The translations under genes were made by a program, and so were the position numbers. This document shows positions 37,447 to 48,285 of a DNA stretch of 64,000 nucleotides, piece after piece. The stretch's first letter is position 1. Each line of letters starts with the position of its first letter. This DNA comes from Plotosus lineatus. Lineage: Eukaryota > Chordata > Actinopteri > Siluriformes > Plotosidae. The notes beneath the pieces are model-generated. The model was not told the DNA's origin. It saw nothing but the letters and a program-made list of their open reading frames with translations, and did not search any database. Location: positions 31,651,749-31,715,748 of the forward strand of contig CM045735.1 in NCBI GenBank assembly GCA_024760905.1. Reading direction: 5' to 3'.

Positions 37447-37580
37447 TTCTTCTATCCTTTTGGCTTCTTCCCTTCCTCAGGGGTCGCCACAGCGAATCAT
37501 CTGATTCGCACATTTTGATTTTGGCAGAGGTTTTTACATCGGATGCCCTTCCTGACACAACCCTTTATTTAACAAGGGGG
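37447..37580 (-). mobile_element. Tail-only SINE insertion (RTE-type)
   Basis: 134 bases consisting only of the RTE-type tail, from 'aaagggttgtgtcaggaagg' to 'aagccaaaaggatagaag' on the minus strand. A perfect 14-bp duplication, 'tgagagacatgtac', lies at 37433-37446 and 37581-37594. Confidence 0.9.
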
Positions 37581-37599
37581 TGAGAGACATGTACAACAA

Positions 37600-38060
37600 C
37601 CATTTAGTCAATGTGTTTCTGCCCTGAGCGAGCCAGGGTGTACTCTGACCTCGCCAAGCATTTAAATGTAAGAGTGTAAATAATCTAAATTCAGTATACG
37701 TAACTATTTATAACAGAAAGTTAAAATTTATCAATCATTAATATATGGTGCAGGATCGCTGATATGCCCAAAACGAATGAAGTGCATTGCATCATGTTTG
37801 CGAAGGAATAGCAGTTGTGATTTGTCAGCTCGGGAGCCACTGGCCAATCACGTGCTATCTTTCATAGTACCATCGCTAAGTGCAAAGTCCTCACCGGCAT
37901 GATTTATTTAACATTTCTTTGAACGATATTAAAAATTAAAAATATTAAAATTACACAATATAATAAACTAGATTTTCCCGGACATTTTCTATGCGCCCGG
38001 ATGACGCACGGACATGTAGTTCAATGGGGACACAGGCACAATTAATGCGCTATTGATCAC
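37600..38060. other. Intergenic sequence, one short SINE scrap
   Basis: 37610-37660 ('tgtttctgccctgagcgagc' and on) is the L2-type junction of a SINE. The rest is not recognised. Confidence 0.4.
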
Positions 38061-38061
38061 T

Positions 38062-38427
38062 GGGGCAGTGGTGGTCTAGTGGTATAGGGTGCTGAATTGC
38101 TGATCCAAAAGGTTGGGGGTTTGAGTCCCACTCTCCACAAGGTTGTCACTCAACCCCCCCCAGTGCAGTGAACTGGGCTATCAAAGGCGGGCCTTGTCTC
38201 TCTCTGTCTCTCTCTGTCTATGGTGAGAGGCATGTTAAGAACCGTTGCTGACTTTCGTAAAAGAGTAGCTGCAAAGTCGTCAGCGTGTTTCTGTCCCTTG
38301 TTAAAAAGGGTTGTGACAGGAAGGGCAGCCGATGTAAAAACCTCTGCCAAATCAAACATGTGAATCAGATGATTCGCTGTGGCGACTCCCGAGTAAAAGG
38401 GAAAAAGCCGAAAGGAAGACAGACAAT
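38062..38427 (+). mobile_element. Modular SINE, RTE-type tail (full length)
   Basis: Head with A box 'tggtctagtgg' and B box 'gggtttgagtccc', short C-run, body, 'cgtgtttctgtcccttgtt' junction, tail to 'gccgaaaggaagacagac'. No clear duplication is visible, partly because another SINE follows within 15 bases. Confidence 0.9.
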
Positions 38428-38441
38428 TAGTATTGCATAGT

Positions 38442-38637
38442 GGGGCAGTGGTGGTCTAGTGGATAGGGTGCAGGATTGCTGATCTGAAGGTGGGGGTTCA
38501 AGTCCCCAAAGGGTTGCCAGCTAACTGGGTTATCAAAGGCTGGCCATGTCTCTCACTGTCTATGGTGAGAGGCATGTAAAAGAACCATTGCTGACTTTTG
38601 TAAATAGTAGGCTGCAAAGCCGTCAGCGTGTTTCTAC
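38442..38637 (+). mobile_element. Modular SINE with a third, unrecognised tail
   Basis: Head and body match the copy at 38062, up to 'cagcgtgtttct'. Then the sequence switches to 'acgacctggagagggctggg' and on to about 38790, which is neither the RTE- nor the L2-type tail. Whether the new part is a tail or just flank after truncation is open. Confidence 0.8.
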
Positions 38638-38891
38638 GACCTGGAGAGGGCTGGGTGCCGCCAGGCCAAAATCAGCCCAAGGCTCGCCATGAAGGCGCCC
38701 CAACGACATCTCCGGATGTTAAGGGATAAGTGAAGAATATTCCCCATCCCCGTTGGCATTGCTATTAAGCAATACGTCCACTAGAGGGGAACACAGAGTC
38801 TACGGTTTCTGATCAGAATACGGAAACATAATTCTGGATGAGCTCGAAATATTTATGCCCGTCGCTCTTTTCTATGCGGTCTTCTATTCTA

Positions 38892-41800
38892 ATGCAGCCA
38901 TGAGGTGGGGGGGCACTAACGAGTGTCTCTCCCCCTCATGCCGGTCCCAAGCCCGGAGAAATGCAGAGGGTTGTGTCAGGAAGGGCATCCGACGTAAAAC
39001 CAATGCCAATTACTTAAAATGCAAATCAAAAGTATTACCTCCATACCGGATCGGTCGAGGCCCGGGTTAACAACGACCGCCATCAGTGCTGTCAATCAAC
39101 AGGGTGCTGATGGAAATTGGACTACTGTTGGTCGAAGACGTCGAAGAAGGAGAGGTGGGAGGCGTGTCCGTAGGCAGAGAGAGAAGAGGAAAGGCATGAG
39201 TCTAGGACTGAGAGTGGGGACTTTGAATGTTGGAACTGTGCACAGAAAAGGTAGAGAGCTGGTTGACATGATGCAGAGGAGGAAGGTGGACATACTGTGT
39301 GTTCAGGAGACCAGGTGGAAAGGTAGCAAAGCTAAAAGCTTAGGAGCAGGGTTTAAGCTATTTTATCACGGTGTGGATGGGAAGAGAAATGGAGTCGGAG
39401 TCATCTTGAAGGAGGAGTTTGTCAGGAATGTTCTAAAAGTGAAAAGAGTGTCAGACAGAGTGATGAGTCTCAAGTTAGAAATTGAAGGTGTAATGCTCAA
39501 TGTTGTTAGTGCTTATGCCCCACAGGCAGGACGTGAGCTAGAAGAGAAGGAGAGATTCTGGAGTGATTTAGATGAAGTGATGCAGAGTACCACCAGAGGT
39601 GAAAGAGTGGTCATTGGTGCAGACTTCAATGGACATGTTGGTGCAGGAAACAGAGGGGACGAGGAAGTGATGGGCAGGTTTGGTATCCAGGACAGGAACG
39701 CAGAAGGACAGATGTTGATAGATTTTGCAAAAAGGATGGAAATGGCTGTGGTGAATACTTTCTTCGAGAAGAAACAGGAGCATAGGGTGACTTATAAAAG
39801 CGGAGGTAGGAGCACACAGGTAGACTACATCTTGTGTAGGCGATGTAATTTGAAGGAAGTCAGTGACTGCAAAGTCATCGTGGGTGAGAGTGTTGCCAAA
39901 CAGCATAGGATGGTGGTGTGCAGGATGACTCTGATGGTGAGAAAGGTGAAAAAGGCAAAGGCAGAGCAGAAGACAAGGTGGTGGAAGCTGAAAAAGGAAG
40001 AGTGTCGTGTTGTCTTCAAGGAGGAGTTGAAACAGGCTTTGGGTGGCCAGGAAGTGCTTCCAAATGACTGGACAACCACAGCAAATGTGATCAGGGACAC
40101 AGGTAGGAGAGTACTTGGTGTGTCCTCTGGAAGGAAAGTAGATAAGGAGACTTGGTGGTGGAATGAGGAAGTGCAGGAGTGTGTACAAAGGAAGAGGTTA
40201 GCTAAGAAGAAGTGGGACATTGAGAGGACCAAAGAGAGTAAACAGGAGTACAGGGAGACACAGCGTAAGGCGAAAGTAGCAGTGGCTAAGGCCAAACAGA
40301 GGGCATATGATGACTTGTATGATAGGTTGGATAGTAAAGAGGGAGAAAATGATCTATACAGGTTGGCACAGCAGAGAAATAGAGATGGGAAGGACGTGCA
40401 GCAAGTTAGATTGATAAAGGACAGAGAGGGAACTCTATTGACTAATGACAGAAGTGTGCTGGGAAGATGGAAAGAGTACTTTGAAGAGCTGATGAATGAG
40501 GAAAATGTGAGAGAAAAAGAGTAGAAGAGGTAACCATTGAGGAGCAGGATGTAGCAAAGATCAGTAAGGGTGAAGTGAGAAGGGCATTGAAGAGGATGAA
40601 GAATGGAAAGGCAGTTGGTCCTGATGATATACCTGTGGAGGTATGGAAGTGTCTAGGAGAGGTAGCAGTAGATTTTCTGACAAGAACATTCAACACGGTA
40701 CTAGAGAGTGAGCAGATGCCGGAGGAGTGGAGGAGAAGTGTGCTGGTGCCCATTTTTAAGAACAAGGGAGACGTGCAGAGTTGCAGCAACTACAGAGGGA
40801 TAAAGTTGATGAGCCATACGATGAAGTTATGGGAAAGAATAGTGGAAGCTAGACTCAGGGCAGAGGGCAGCATTTGTGAACAACAGTTTGGTTTCATGCC
40901 AAGAAAGAGCACCACAGATGCAATGTTTGCCTTGAGGATGTTAATAGAGAAGTACAGAGAAGGTCAGAGGGAGCTACATTGTGCCTTTGTGGATCTGGAA
41001 ACAGCATATGACAGGGTGCCAAGAGAAGAACTGTGGTATTGCATGAGGAAGTCTGGAGTGGCAGAGAAGTATGTTAGAGTGGTGCAGGACATGTATGAGA
41101 GATGTAAGACAGTGGTGAGGTGTGCTGTCGGTGTGACCGATTTAATTCAAGGTGCAGGTGGGACTGCATCAAGGGTCAGCTCTGAGCCCCTTCTTGTTTG
41201 CTATGGTGATGGACAGGCTGACAGATGAGGTGAGACAAGAATCTCCATGGACTATGATGTTTGCAGATGACATCGTGATCTGTAGTGAGAGCAGAGAACA
41301 AGTGCAGGAAAATCTAGACAGGTGGAGGTATGCCCTGGAAAGGAGAGGAATGAAGGTTAGCCTCAGAAAATCAGAATACATGTGTGTGAATGAGAAGGAC
41401 CCAGGAGGAACGGTGATGTTACAGGGAGCAGAGATAACGAAGGTGGAGGATTTTAAGTACTTAGGCTCAACAATCCAGAGCAATGGAGAGTGTGGAAAAG
41501 AGGTGAAGAAGCGTGTGCAGGCAGGCTGGAATGGTTGGAGAAAAGTATCCGGTGTGATGTGCGATAGGAGAGTGTCAGCAAGAATGAAGGGAAAAGTGTA
41601 CAAGATGGTGGTGAGGCCAGCGATGTTGTATGGCTTAGAAACAGTGGCGCTGAGGAAAAGGCAGGAGGCAGAGCTGGAGGTAGCGGAGATGAAAATGTTG
41701 AGGTTCTCCTGGGAGTAACGAGGATGGATAGGATCAGAAATGAGTATATCAGAGGGACAGCCCACGTAAGATGTTTTGGAGACAAAGTCAGAGAGGCTAG

Positions 41801-42041
41801 ATTGAGATGGTTTGGACATGTACAGAGGAGGGATAGTGAGTATATTGGCAGTAGGATGCTGAGGTTGGAACTACCAGGCAGAAGGCCTCGAGGAAGACCG
41901 AAGAAGAGATTTATGGATGTGGTGAAGGAAGACATGAAGGTCGTTGGAGTCAGAAAAGAAGATGCGGAGGACAGGGTGAGGTGGAGGCGGATGATTTGCT
42001 GTGGCGACCCCTGAAGGGAGCAGCCGAAAGTAAAAGAAGAA
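38892..42041 (+). mobile_element. RTE-clade LINE, near full length (copy e)
   Basis: 3.15 kb from 'atgcagccatgaggtgggg' to 'gccgaaagtaaaagaagaa'. A perfect 17-bp duplication, 'gctcttttctatgcggt', lies at 38864-38880 and 42042-42058, with 11 extra bases at the 5' junction (38881-38891). It carries endonuclease and RT frames with three frameshifts. It is the best reference for the other RTE copies. Confidence 0.93.
39019..42014 (+). pseudogene. RTE ORF: endonuclease plus reverse transcriptase, frameshifted
   Basis: Frame 39019-40524 (501 codons) has an arginine-rich stretch ([19 protein letters not shown]), then the AP endonuclease with [28 protein letters not shown] and [13 protein letters not shown]. 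Frames 40575-41228 and 41152-41718 hold the [71 protein letters not shown] and the intact [13 protein letters not shown] box. Frame 41724-42014 is the C-terminus. Slips lie near 40515 (one A lost in an A-run), 41140 and 41712. Nicking and reverse transcription of RTE RNA is the family function; this copy is dead but recent. Confidence 0.92.
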
Positions 42042-42301
42042 GCTCTTTTCTATGCGGTATATACTGTCTGATACATCCAGTCTGTGCATGGATTTACTAT
42101 CCCGTTCACTTTACATGCAGGCTTACGATCATAGCTGCTTTAATAGTGTCTGAGCAATGCAACAAGCAAGGCGTGGAGGATTCACATTTACACTATAAAC
42201 AAAAGATAAAAAATGATAATAATTTAGAAGCCTATTTTATATTTCGTTTAATTGCTTCACATTTCAGTCTTTACATTTTATCACGGAAGGAGAATTAAAA
42301 G

Positions 42302-42373
42302 AGGGGGCACCCGGATTTGAACCGGGGACCTCTTGATCTGCAGTCAAATGCTCTACCACTGAGCTATACCCCC
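42302..42373 (-). tRNA. tRNA-Cys (anticodon GCA)
   Basis: 72 bases with a full cloverleaf: acceptor GGGGGTA pairs with TGCCCCC, D arm 'gctcagtggtagagc', anticodon loop with GCA, variable loop, T arm 'ccggttcaaatccgg'. A TTTT Pol III terminator follows at 42300-42297. Discriminator base T, as in vertebrate tRNA-Cys. Internal promoter boxes are intact, so it is probably functional. Confidence 0.93.
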
Positions 42374-42710
42374 TGAGTAACGGTACAATTCCGGGAGCTA
42401 TATGAATATCCACAGCCAAAACAAAACACCCTGACATGATACATAGTAATGAGAAGTTTTCCATATTCTGTGAATAAATGTATAATTAAAGGTTCTCGTT
42501 ACACTTGTGACACTGTAATAAAAATATATCATAATACAGTAAGGTGTCTTAAGAGTCTGTCTGTCTGTCTTCCTTTCGGCGTTTTCCCTTTTAATGTTTA
42601 AAATTTAAATACGCGAACGAAACATCTGCTTTGAAGTCAATAAACTTCCTGTCTCTCTTTAGGCTCTTATTTTAAATTATGTGTTATTTTAAAATGTCAA
42701 AAATGTTACC

Positions 42711-42782
42711 TGGAGATGCCGGGGATTGAACCCGGGGCCTCATACATGCAAAGCATGCGCTCTACCACTGAGCTACATCCCC
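42711..42782 (-). tRNA. tRNA-Ala (anticodon UGC)
   Basis: 72 bases: acceptor GGGGATG with CATCTCC (one wobble), D arm 'gctcagtggtagagc', anticodon loop TTTGCAT, T arm 'cccgggttcaatccccgg', discriminator A. A TTTTT terminator lies at 42703-42699. It is 338 bases from tRNA-Cys on the same strand. Confidence 0.93.
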
Positions 42783-42988
42783 ACGGTAGCACTACAGCCA
42801 AGAATATACTATTTATTGTTTATCACGTGATTCGCGCTGTCATGAAAATATTTTTATTCATGGTTAACACTTTACTGGTATTGTATTGACTTACGAATAT
42901 GTTCATTATTTGTCTTTTTTAATGATTAAATACACAAATTAATAAGAGTGCTCGCTACTTTATTTACTGATTTACACCATATATATGG

Positions 42989-42990
<2 letters not shown>

Positions 42991-43053
<63 letters not shown>
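42991..43053. repeat. (AT)n microsatellite
   Basis: About 62 bases of alternating AT. Confidence 0.95.
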
Positions 43054-43062
<9 letters not shown>

Positions 43063-43159
43063 TGTCAGCTAATATGAACAAAGGAAAACAATATAATAGG
43101 ACTAATTTAGCACTAAATATTAATTTACTTGATCCATTAGAATATCGATTTGCTGAACG

Positions 43160-43345
43160 GATTAACCTTATTAGGGACAACGGGAGACTGAAGCCTATCT
43201 CAGCCATTGGGATGGTACACCCTGAACAATTCGCCAAGCCATTTTAGGGAGCACCCAGCAAACCACCACTTACAGTCATACCTAGGGGCAATTTGCAATA
43301 GTCAACAATCCAACAGTGCATATGATGTACACAGAAAGAACATAC
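43160..43345 (-). mobile_element. L2-type SINE fragment
   Basis: Minus-strand pieces 'gggtgtaccatcccaatggc', 'tgcccctaggtatgactgta' and 'ctcccgttgtccctaataag' mark a decayed L2-tailed SINE without head. Confidence 0.6.
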
Positions 43346-43375
43346 ACATGAGAGAGATTTCCTTTCAGCATTTTC

Positions 43376-43440
43376 TCTATTATCAGGATAACCCAGTTGG
43401 CTGCAGGGGAGGGGTACAACTTTGCATAGAGTGGGACTCG
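43376..43440 (-). mobile_element. Modular SINE head/body fragment
   Basis: The string 'ggataacccagttggctgca' followed by 'catagagtgggactc' is the reverse of the SINE B box to body region. It directly joins the truncated 3' side of RTE copy f. Confidence 0.55.
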
Positions 43441-46398
43441 TTCCAACCTCAGCATCCTACTGCCAATATACTAACTATCCCTCCTCTGTACATGTCCAAA
43501 CCATCTCAATCTAGCCTCTCTGACTTTATTTCCAAAACATCTTACATGGGCTGTCCCTCTGATATACTCATTTCTGATCCATCCTCGTTACTCCCAGAGA
43601 GAACCTCATCATTTTCATCTCCGCTACCTCCAGCTCTGCCTCCTGCCTTTTCCTCAGCGCCACTGTTTCTAAGCCATACAACATCGCTGGCCTCACCACC
43701 GTCTTGTACACTTTTCCCTTCATTCTTGCTGACACTCTCCTATCGCACATCACACCGGACACTTTTCTCCAACCATTCCAGCCTGCCTGCACACGCTTCT
43801 TCACCTCTTTTCCACACTCTCCATTGCTCTGGATTGTTGAGCCTAAGTACTTGAAATCCTGCACCTTCTTTATCTCTGCTCCCTGTAACCTCACCGTTCC
43901 TCCTGGGTCCTTCTCATTCACACACATGTATTCTGATTTTCTGAGGCTAACCTTCATTCCTCTCCTTTCCAGGGCATACCTCCACCTGTCTAGATTTTCC
44001 TGCACTTGTTCTCTGCTCTCACTACAGATCTCAATGTCATCTGCAAACATCATAGTCCATGGAGATTCTTGTCTCACCTCGTCTGTCAGTCTGTCCATCA
44101 CCATAGCAAATAAGAAGGGGCTGACCCTTGATGCAGTCCCACCTCCACCTTGAATTTGTCGGTCACACCAACAGCACACCTCACCACTGTCTTACATCTC
44201 TCGTATATGTCCTGCACCACTCTAACATACTTCTCTGCCACTCCAGACTTCCTCATGCAATACCACAGTTCTTCTCTTGGCACCCTGTCATATGCTTTTT
44301 CCAGATCCACAAAGGCACAATGCAGTTCCCTCTGACCTTCTCTGTACTTCTCTATTAACATCCTCAAAGCAAACATTGCATCTGTGGTGCTCTTTCTTGG
44401 CATGAAACCAAACTGTTGTTCACAAATGCTGACCTCTGCCCTTAGTCAAGCTTCCACTATTCTTTCCCATAACTTCATCGTATGGCTCATCAACTTTATC
44501 CCTCTGTAGTTGCCACAACTCTGCACATCTCCCTTGTTCTTAAAAATGGGCACCAGCACACTTCCCCTCCACTCCTCCGGCATCTGCTCACTCTCTAGAA
44601 CCTTGTTGAATGTTCTTGTCAGAAAATCTACTGCTACCTCTCCTAGACACTTACATACCTCCACAGGTATATCATCAAGATCAACTGCCTTTCCATTCTT
44701 CATCCTCTTCAATGCCTTTCTCACTTCACTCTTACTGATCTTTGCTACATCCTTCTCCTCAATGGTCACCTCTTCTACTCTTTTTTCTCTCTCATTTTCC
44801 TCATTCATCAGCTCTTCAAAGTACTCTTTCCATCTTCCCAGCACACTTCTGTCATCACTCAATACATTTCCCTCTCTGTTCTTAATCAATCTAACTTGCT
44901 GCACGTCATTCCCATCTCTATTTCTCTGCTGTGCCAACCTGTATAGATCATTTTCTCCCCCTTTACTATCCAACCTATCATACAAGTCATCATACGCCCT
45001 CTGTTTGGCCTTAGCCACTGCTACTTTCGCCTTACGCTGTGTCTCCCTGTACTCCTGTTTACTCTCTTCGGTCCTCTCTATGTCCCACTTCTTCTTAGCT
45101 AACCTCTTCCTTTGTGCACTTCCTCATTCCACCACCAAGTCTCCTTATCTACTTTCCTTCCAGAGGACACACCAAGTACTCTCCTACCTGTCTCCCTGAT
45201 CACATTTGCTGTGGTTGCCCAGTCATTTGGAAGCACTTCCTGGCCACCCAAAGCCTGTTTCAACTCCTCTTTGAAGACAACACGACACTCTTCCTTTTTC
45301 AACTTCCACCACTTTGTCTTCTGCTCTGCCTTTGCCTTCTTCACCTTCCTCACCATCAGCGTCATCCTGCATACCACCATCCTATGCTGTTTGGCAACAC
45401 TCTCACCCGCTACTACTTTGCAGTCACTGACTTCCTTCGAATTACATCTTCTACACAAGATGTAGTCTACCTGTGTGCTCCTACCTCCGCTTTTATAAGT
45501 CGCCCTATGCTCCTGTTTCTTCTGGAAGAAAGTATTCACCACAGCCATTTCCATCCTTTTTGCAAAATCTATCAACATCTGTCCTTCTGCGTTCCTGTCC
45601 TGGATACCAAACCTGCCCATCACCTCCTCGTCCCCTCTGTTGCCTGCACCAACATGTCCATTGAAGTCTGCACCAATGACCACTCTTTCACCTCTGGGGG
45701 TACTCTGCATCACTTCATCTAACTCCCTCCAGAATCTCTCCTTCTCTTCTAGCTCACATCCTGCCTGTGGGGCATAAGCACTGACAACATTGAGCATCAC
45801 ACCTTCAATTTCTAACTTGAGACTCATCACTCTATCTGACACTCTTTTCACTTCTGGAACATTCCTGACAAACTCCTCCTTCAAGATGACTCCTACTCCA
45901 TTTCTCTTCCCATCCACACCATGATAAAACAGCATAAACCCTGCTCCTAAGCTTTTAGCTTTGCTACCTTTCCACCTGGTCTCCTGAACACACAGTATGT
46001 CCACCTTCCTCCTCTGCATCATGTCAGCCAGCTCTCTACCTTTTCTTTGCATAGTTCCAACATTCAAAGTCCCTACTCTCAGTCCTAGACTCATGCCTTT
46101 CCTCTTCTCTGTCTTCCTACGGACACGCCTCCCGCCTCTCCTTCTTCGACGTCTTTGACCAACAGTAGTCCAATTTCCATCAGCACCCTGTTGATTGACA
46201 GCACGGATGGTGGTCGTTGTTAACCCGGGCTTCGACTGATCCGGTATGGGGGTAATACTTCTGATTTGCATCATAAAAGTTTGGCATTGGTTTTACGTCG
46301 GATGCCCTTCCTGACACAACCCTCTGCATTTCTCCAGGCTTGGGACTGGCATAAGGGGGAGAGACACTGGTTAGTGCCCCCCCGCCTCATGGCTGCAT
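43441..46398 (-). mobile_element. RTE-clade LINE, 3'-truncated (copy f)
   Basis: The 5' end 'atgcagccatgaggcgggg' (minus strand) is at 46398; the sequence follows copy e to about 43441 in the C-terminal coding region, then stops, lacking the 3' tail. It is a close, inverted partner of copy e, 1.4 kb away, with the two tRNA genes between them. Confidence 0.92.
43568..46274 (-). pseudogene. RTE ORF fragments (copy f)
   Basis: Frames 46274-45099 (391 codons: arginine-rich stretch, [34 protein letters not shown]), 45018-44446 (RT start, KAVDLDDIPVEV with G-P changed), 44403-44098 ([18 protein letters not shown] and [14 protein letters not shown]) and 44179-43568 (MMFADDIEICS and the thumb). A small deletion near 45112 breaks the first frame. 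FADD is intact. Confidence 0.9.
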
Positions 46399-46490
46399 AC
46401 AGAAAATGTCACAGCCTGGGACTTGACCCCAGGCCCCCTCTTGCTGTGACAGACATCATAAGCACTACACCACCACGACGTCCTTGTCAG
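46399..46490 (-). mobile_element. tRNA-like sequence directly upstream of RTE copy f
   Basis: On the minus strand: A-box-like 'tggtgtagtgcttatgatg', 'tcacagcaagagggggcct', then the B-box match 'gggtcaagtcccagg', ending 8 to 10 bases before the RTE 5' end. It is a SINE-type Pol III head and not a tRNA gene: there is no acceptor stem or cloverleaf. Confidence 0.6.
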
Positions 46491-46968
46491 GATATATTTA
46501 AAAATAATAAACCTTTGCTTTCTGACTCCCTCAATTCACACATTCAGGAGTCTTTGTTCTGTCTTTGTGCTGTCAATCTTTGTAATGCAACTCAGTCATC
46601 AAAAATGAATGTGAAGTACGTAGTTCCCAGAGTTCCGCTGTCCTTAACCTCCACTCCAGAAACCCCATTCTCAGCAGCTAAAAGAGGTCATGCACTTATT
46701 AAAGCCAAAGATTGGCTTCTATTCTTCAAATCTCCTTTTTGCAGAGTATGTTTTGATTGTTGCCAACTGTTCTTTTTGATGGGCCTTTTCCCAAACACAA
46801 TTTTAGCTACATTGTGTGTCTGATGTACATTTGTGCTATTTGAATACGTCTTCAGAGTTGGCAGTGCATCCTTGAAATACAACTCCTGGCAAAAATTATG
46901 GAATCACCAGTCTCAGAGAATGTTCATTCGATTGTTTAATTTTGCAGAATAAAAGCAGATCACAGACA

Positions 46969-47609
46969 ATGCAGCCATGAGGTGGGGGGGCACTAACCAG
47001 TGTCTCTCCCCCTCATGCCGGTCCCAAGCCCGGAGAAATGCAGAGGGTTGTGTCAGGAAGGGCATCCGATGTAAAACCAATGCCAAACTTTTATGATGCA
47101 AATCAGAAGTATTACCCCCATACCGGATCGGTCGAGGCCCGGGTTAACAACGACCACCATCAGTGCTGTCAATCAACAGGGTGCTGATGGAAATTGGACT
47201 ACTGTTGGTCGAAGACGTCGAAGAAGGAGAGGTGGGAGGCGTGTCCGTAGGCAGAGAGAGAAGAGGAAAGGCGTGAGTCTAGGACTGAGAGTGGGGACTT
47301 TGAATATCAGAGGGACAGCCCATGTAAGATGTTTTGGAGACAAAGTCAGAGAGGCTAGATTGAGATGGTTTGGACATGTACAGAGGAGGGATAGTGAGTA
47401 TATTGGCAGTAGGATGCTGAGGTTGGAACTACCAGGCAGAAGGCCTCGAGGAAGACCAAAGAAGAGATTTATGGATGTGGTGAAGGAAGACATGAAGGTC
47501 GTTGGAGTCAGAAAAGAAGATGCAGAGGACAGGGTGAGATGGAGGCGGATGATTTGCTGTGGCGATCCCTGAAGGGAGCAGCCGAAAGTAAAAGAAGAAG
47601 AAGAGGAAG
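46969..47609 (+). mobile_element. RTE LINE with large internal deletion, recent insertion (copy g)
   Basis: 5' part 46969-47304 is joined to 3' part 47305-47609; about 2.4 kb of copy e is missing between. A perfect 18-bp duplication, 'aaaagcagatcacagaca', lies at 46951-46968 and 47610-47627. An open frame crosses the join. Confidence 0.95.
47093..47572 (+). pseudogene. Fused RTE ORF, 159 codons, open across the deletion
   Basis: It begins [18 protein letters not shown], includes the arginine-rich stretch and LGLRVGTLN from the endonuclease start, then switches to [20 protein letters not shown] from the RTE C-terminus and ends at the usual RTE stop. Neither endonuclease nor RT motifs remain. 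It is unlikely to be enzymatic; a basic nucleic-acid-binding protein is possible but unproven. Confidence 0.7.
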
Positions 47610-47629
47610 AAAAGCAGATCACAGACATT

Positions 47630-48150
47630 ACACAAAACTAAAGTCATTTCAAATGGCAATTTTCTGGCTTTAAGAAACATTAAAAGAAATAAAAAAAAAC
47701 TAACAAGCAGATCTAATATAATGCTGGTGTTAGTTTTGAGAATGGATATCCATACAGGGTGATTCAATAATTATTTTCAAAATTGAGTGATTCCATAATT
47801 TATTCCCCTGCTTGGTCTAAAAAGTAGCTGTTACTGACTACCACATTTTTTCTTGATTTTCTTATGTGCAAATGATGTAAGATGGGCTGGAAATCAATTG
47901 CTTTGGTTACTCAGGTGAGAGGAGCATTGAGGCACGGTGTGCACTGAATTGCAGAGAGAGAGAGAGAGAGAATTAGTTTTCAGGCACTTTTCACACAGAG
48001 TCAGTAGGAATGTCCATCAAAGAGTTGTTTTACTTTTATGCTGTGAGTACAGTACTTTGAACACCCCTGTAACATGCATTATTCTGTACAAATTCTCTTG
48101 AAGTTTACAACCGAAATTGGCTAACACGTTGTAATACTGTTCAACTAACT
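47630..48150. other. Intergenic sequence, nothing recognised
   Basis: Only an (AG)n run at about 47956-47972 stands out. Confidence 0.4.
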
Positions 48151-48154
48151 CACC

Positions 48155-48285
48155 TCACTGCTCTGCGATGGCCTAGTGAGCTGTATAGGGTGTATTCTAC
48201 TCTCGCCCAGAGTTGGCTGAGATGGGAGCCAGCTTCCCCGCAATCCTAAGTAGGATTAAACAGTTCAGAAAATGAATGAATGAAT
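48155..48285 (+). mobile_element. L2-type SINE tail
   Basis: 'ctctgcgatggcctagtgag' through 'cgcaatcctaagtaggatta' to '(aatg)n' is the 3' half of the L2-tailed SINE, running into the next SINE. Confidence 0.7.

Noticed and set aside
40307..42089. Long antisense frames over all RTE copies (for example 39568-40188, 41169-41819, 45114-45722)
   Set aside because: The RTE sense strand is purine-rich, which leaves the antisense free of stops. They are leucine/serine-rich shadows without domains.
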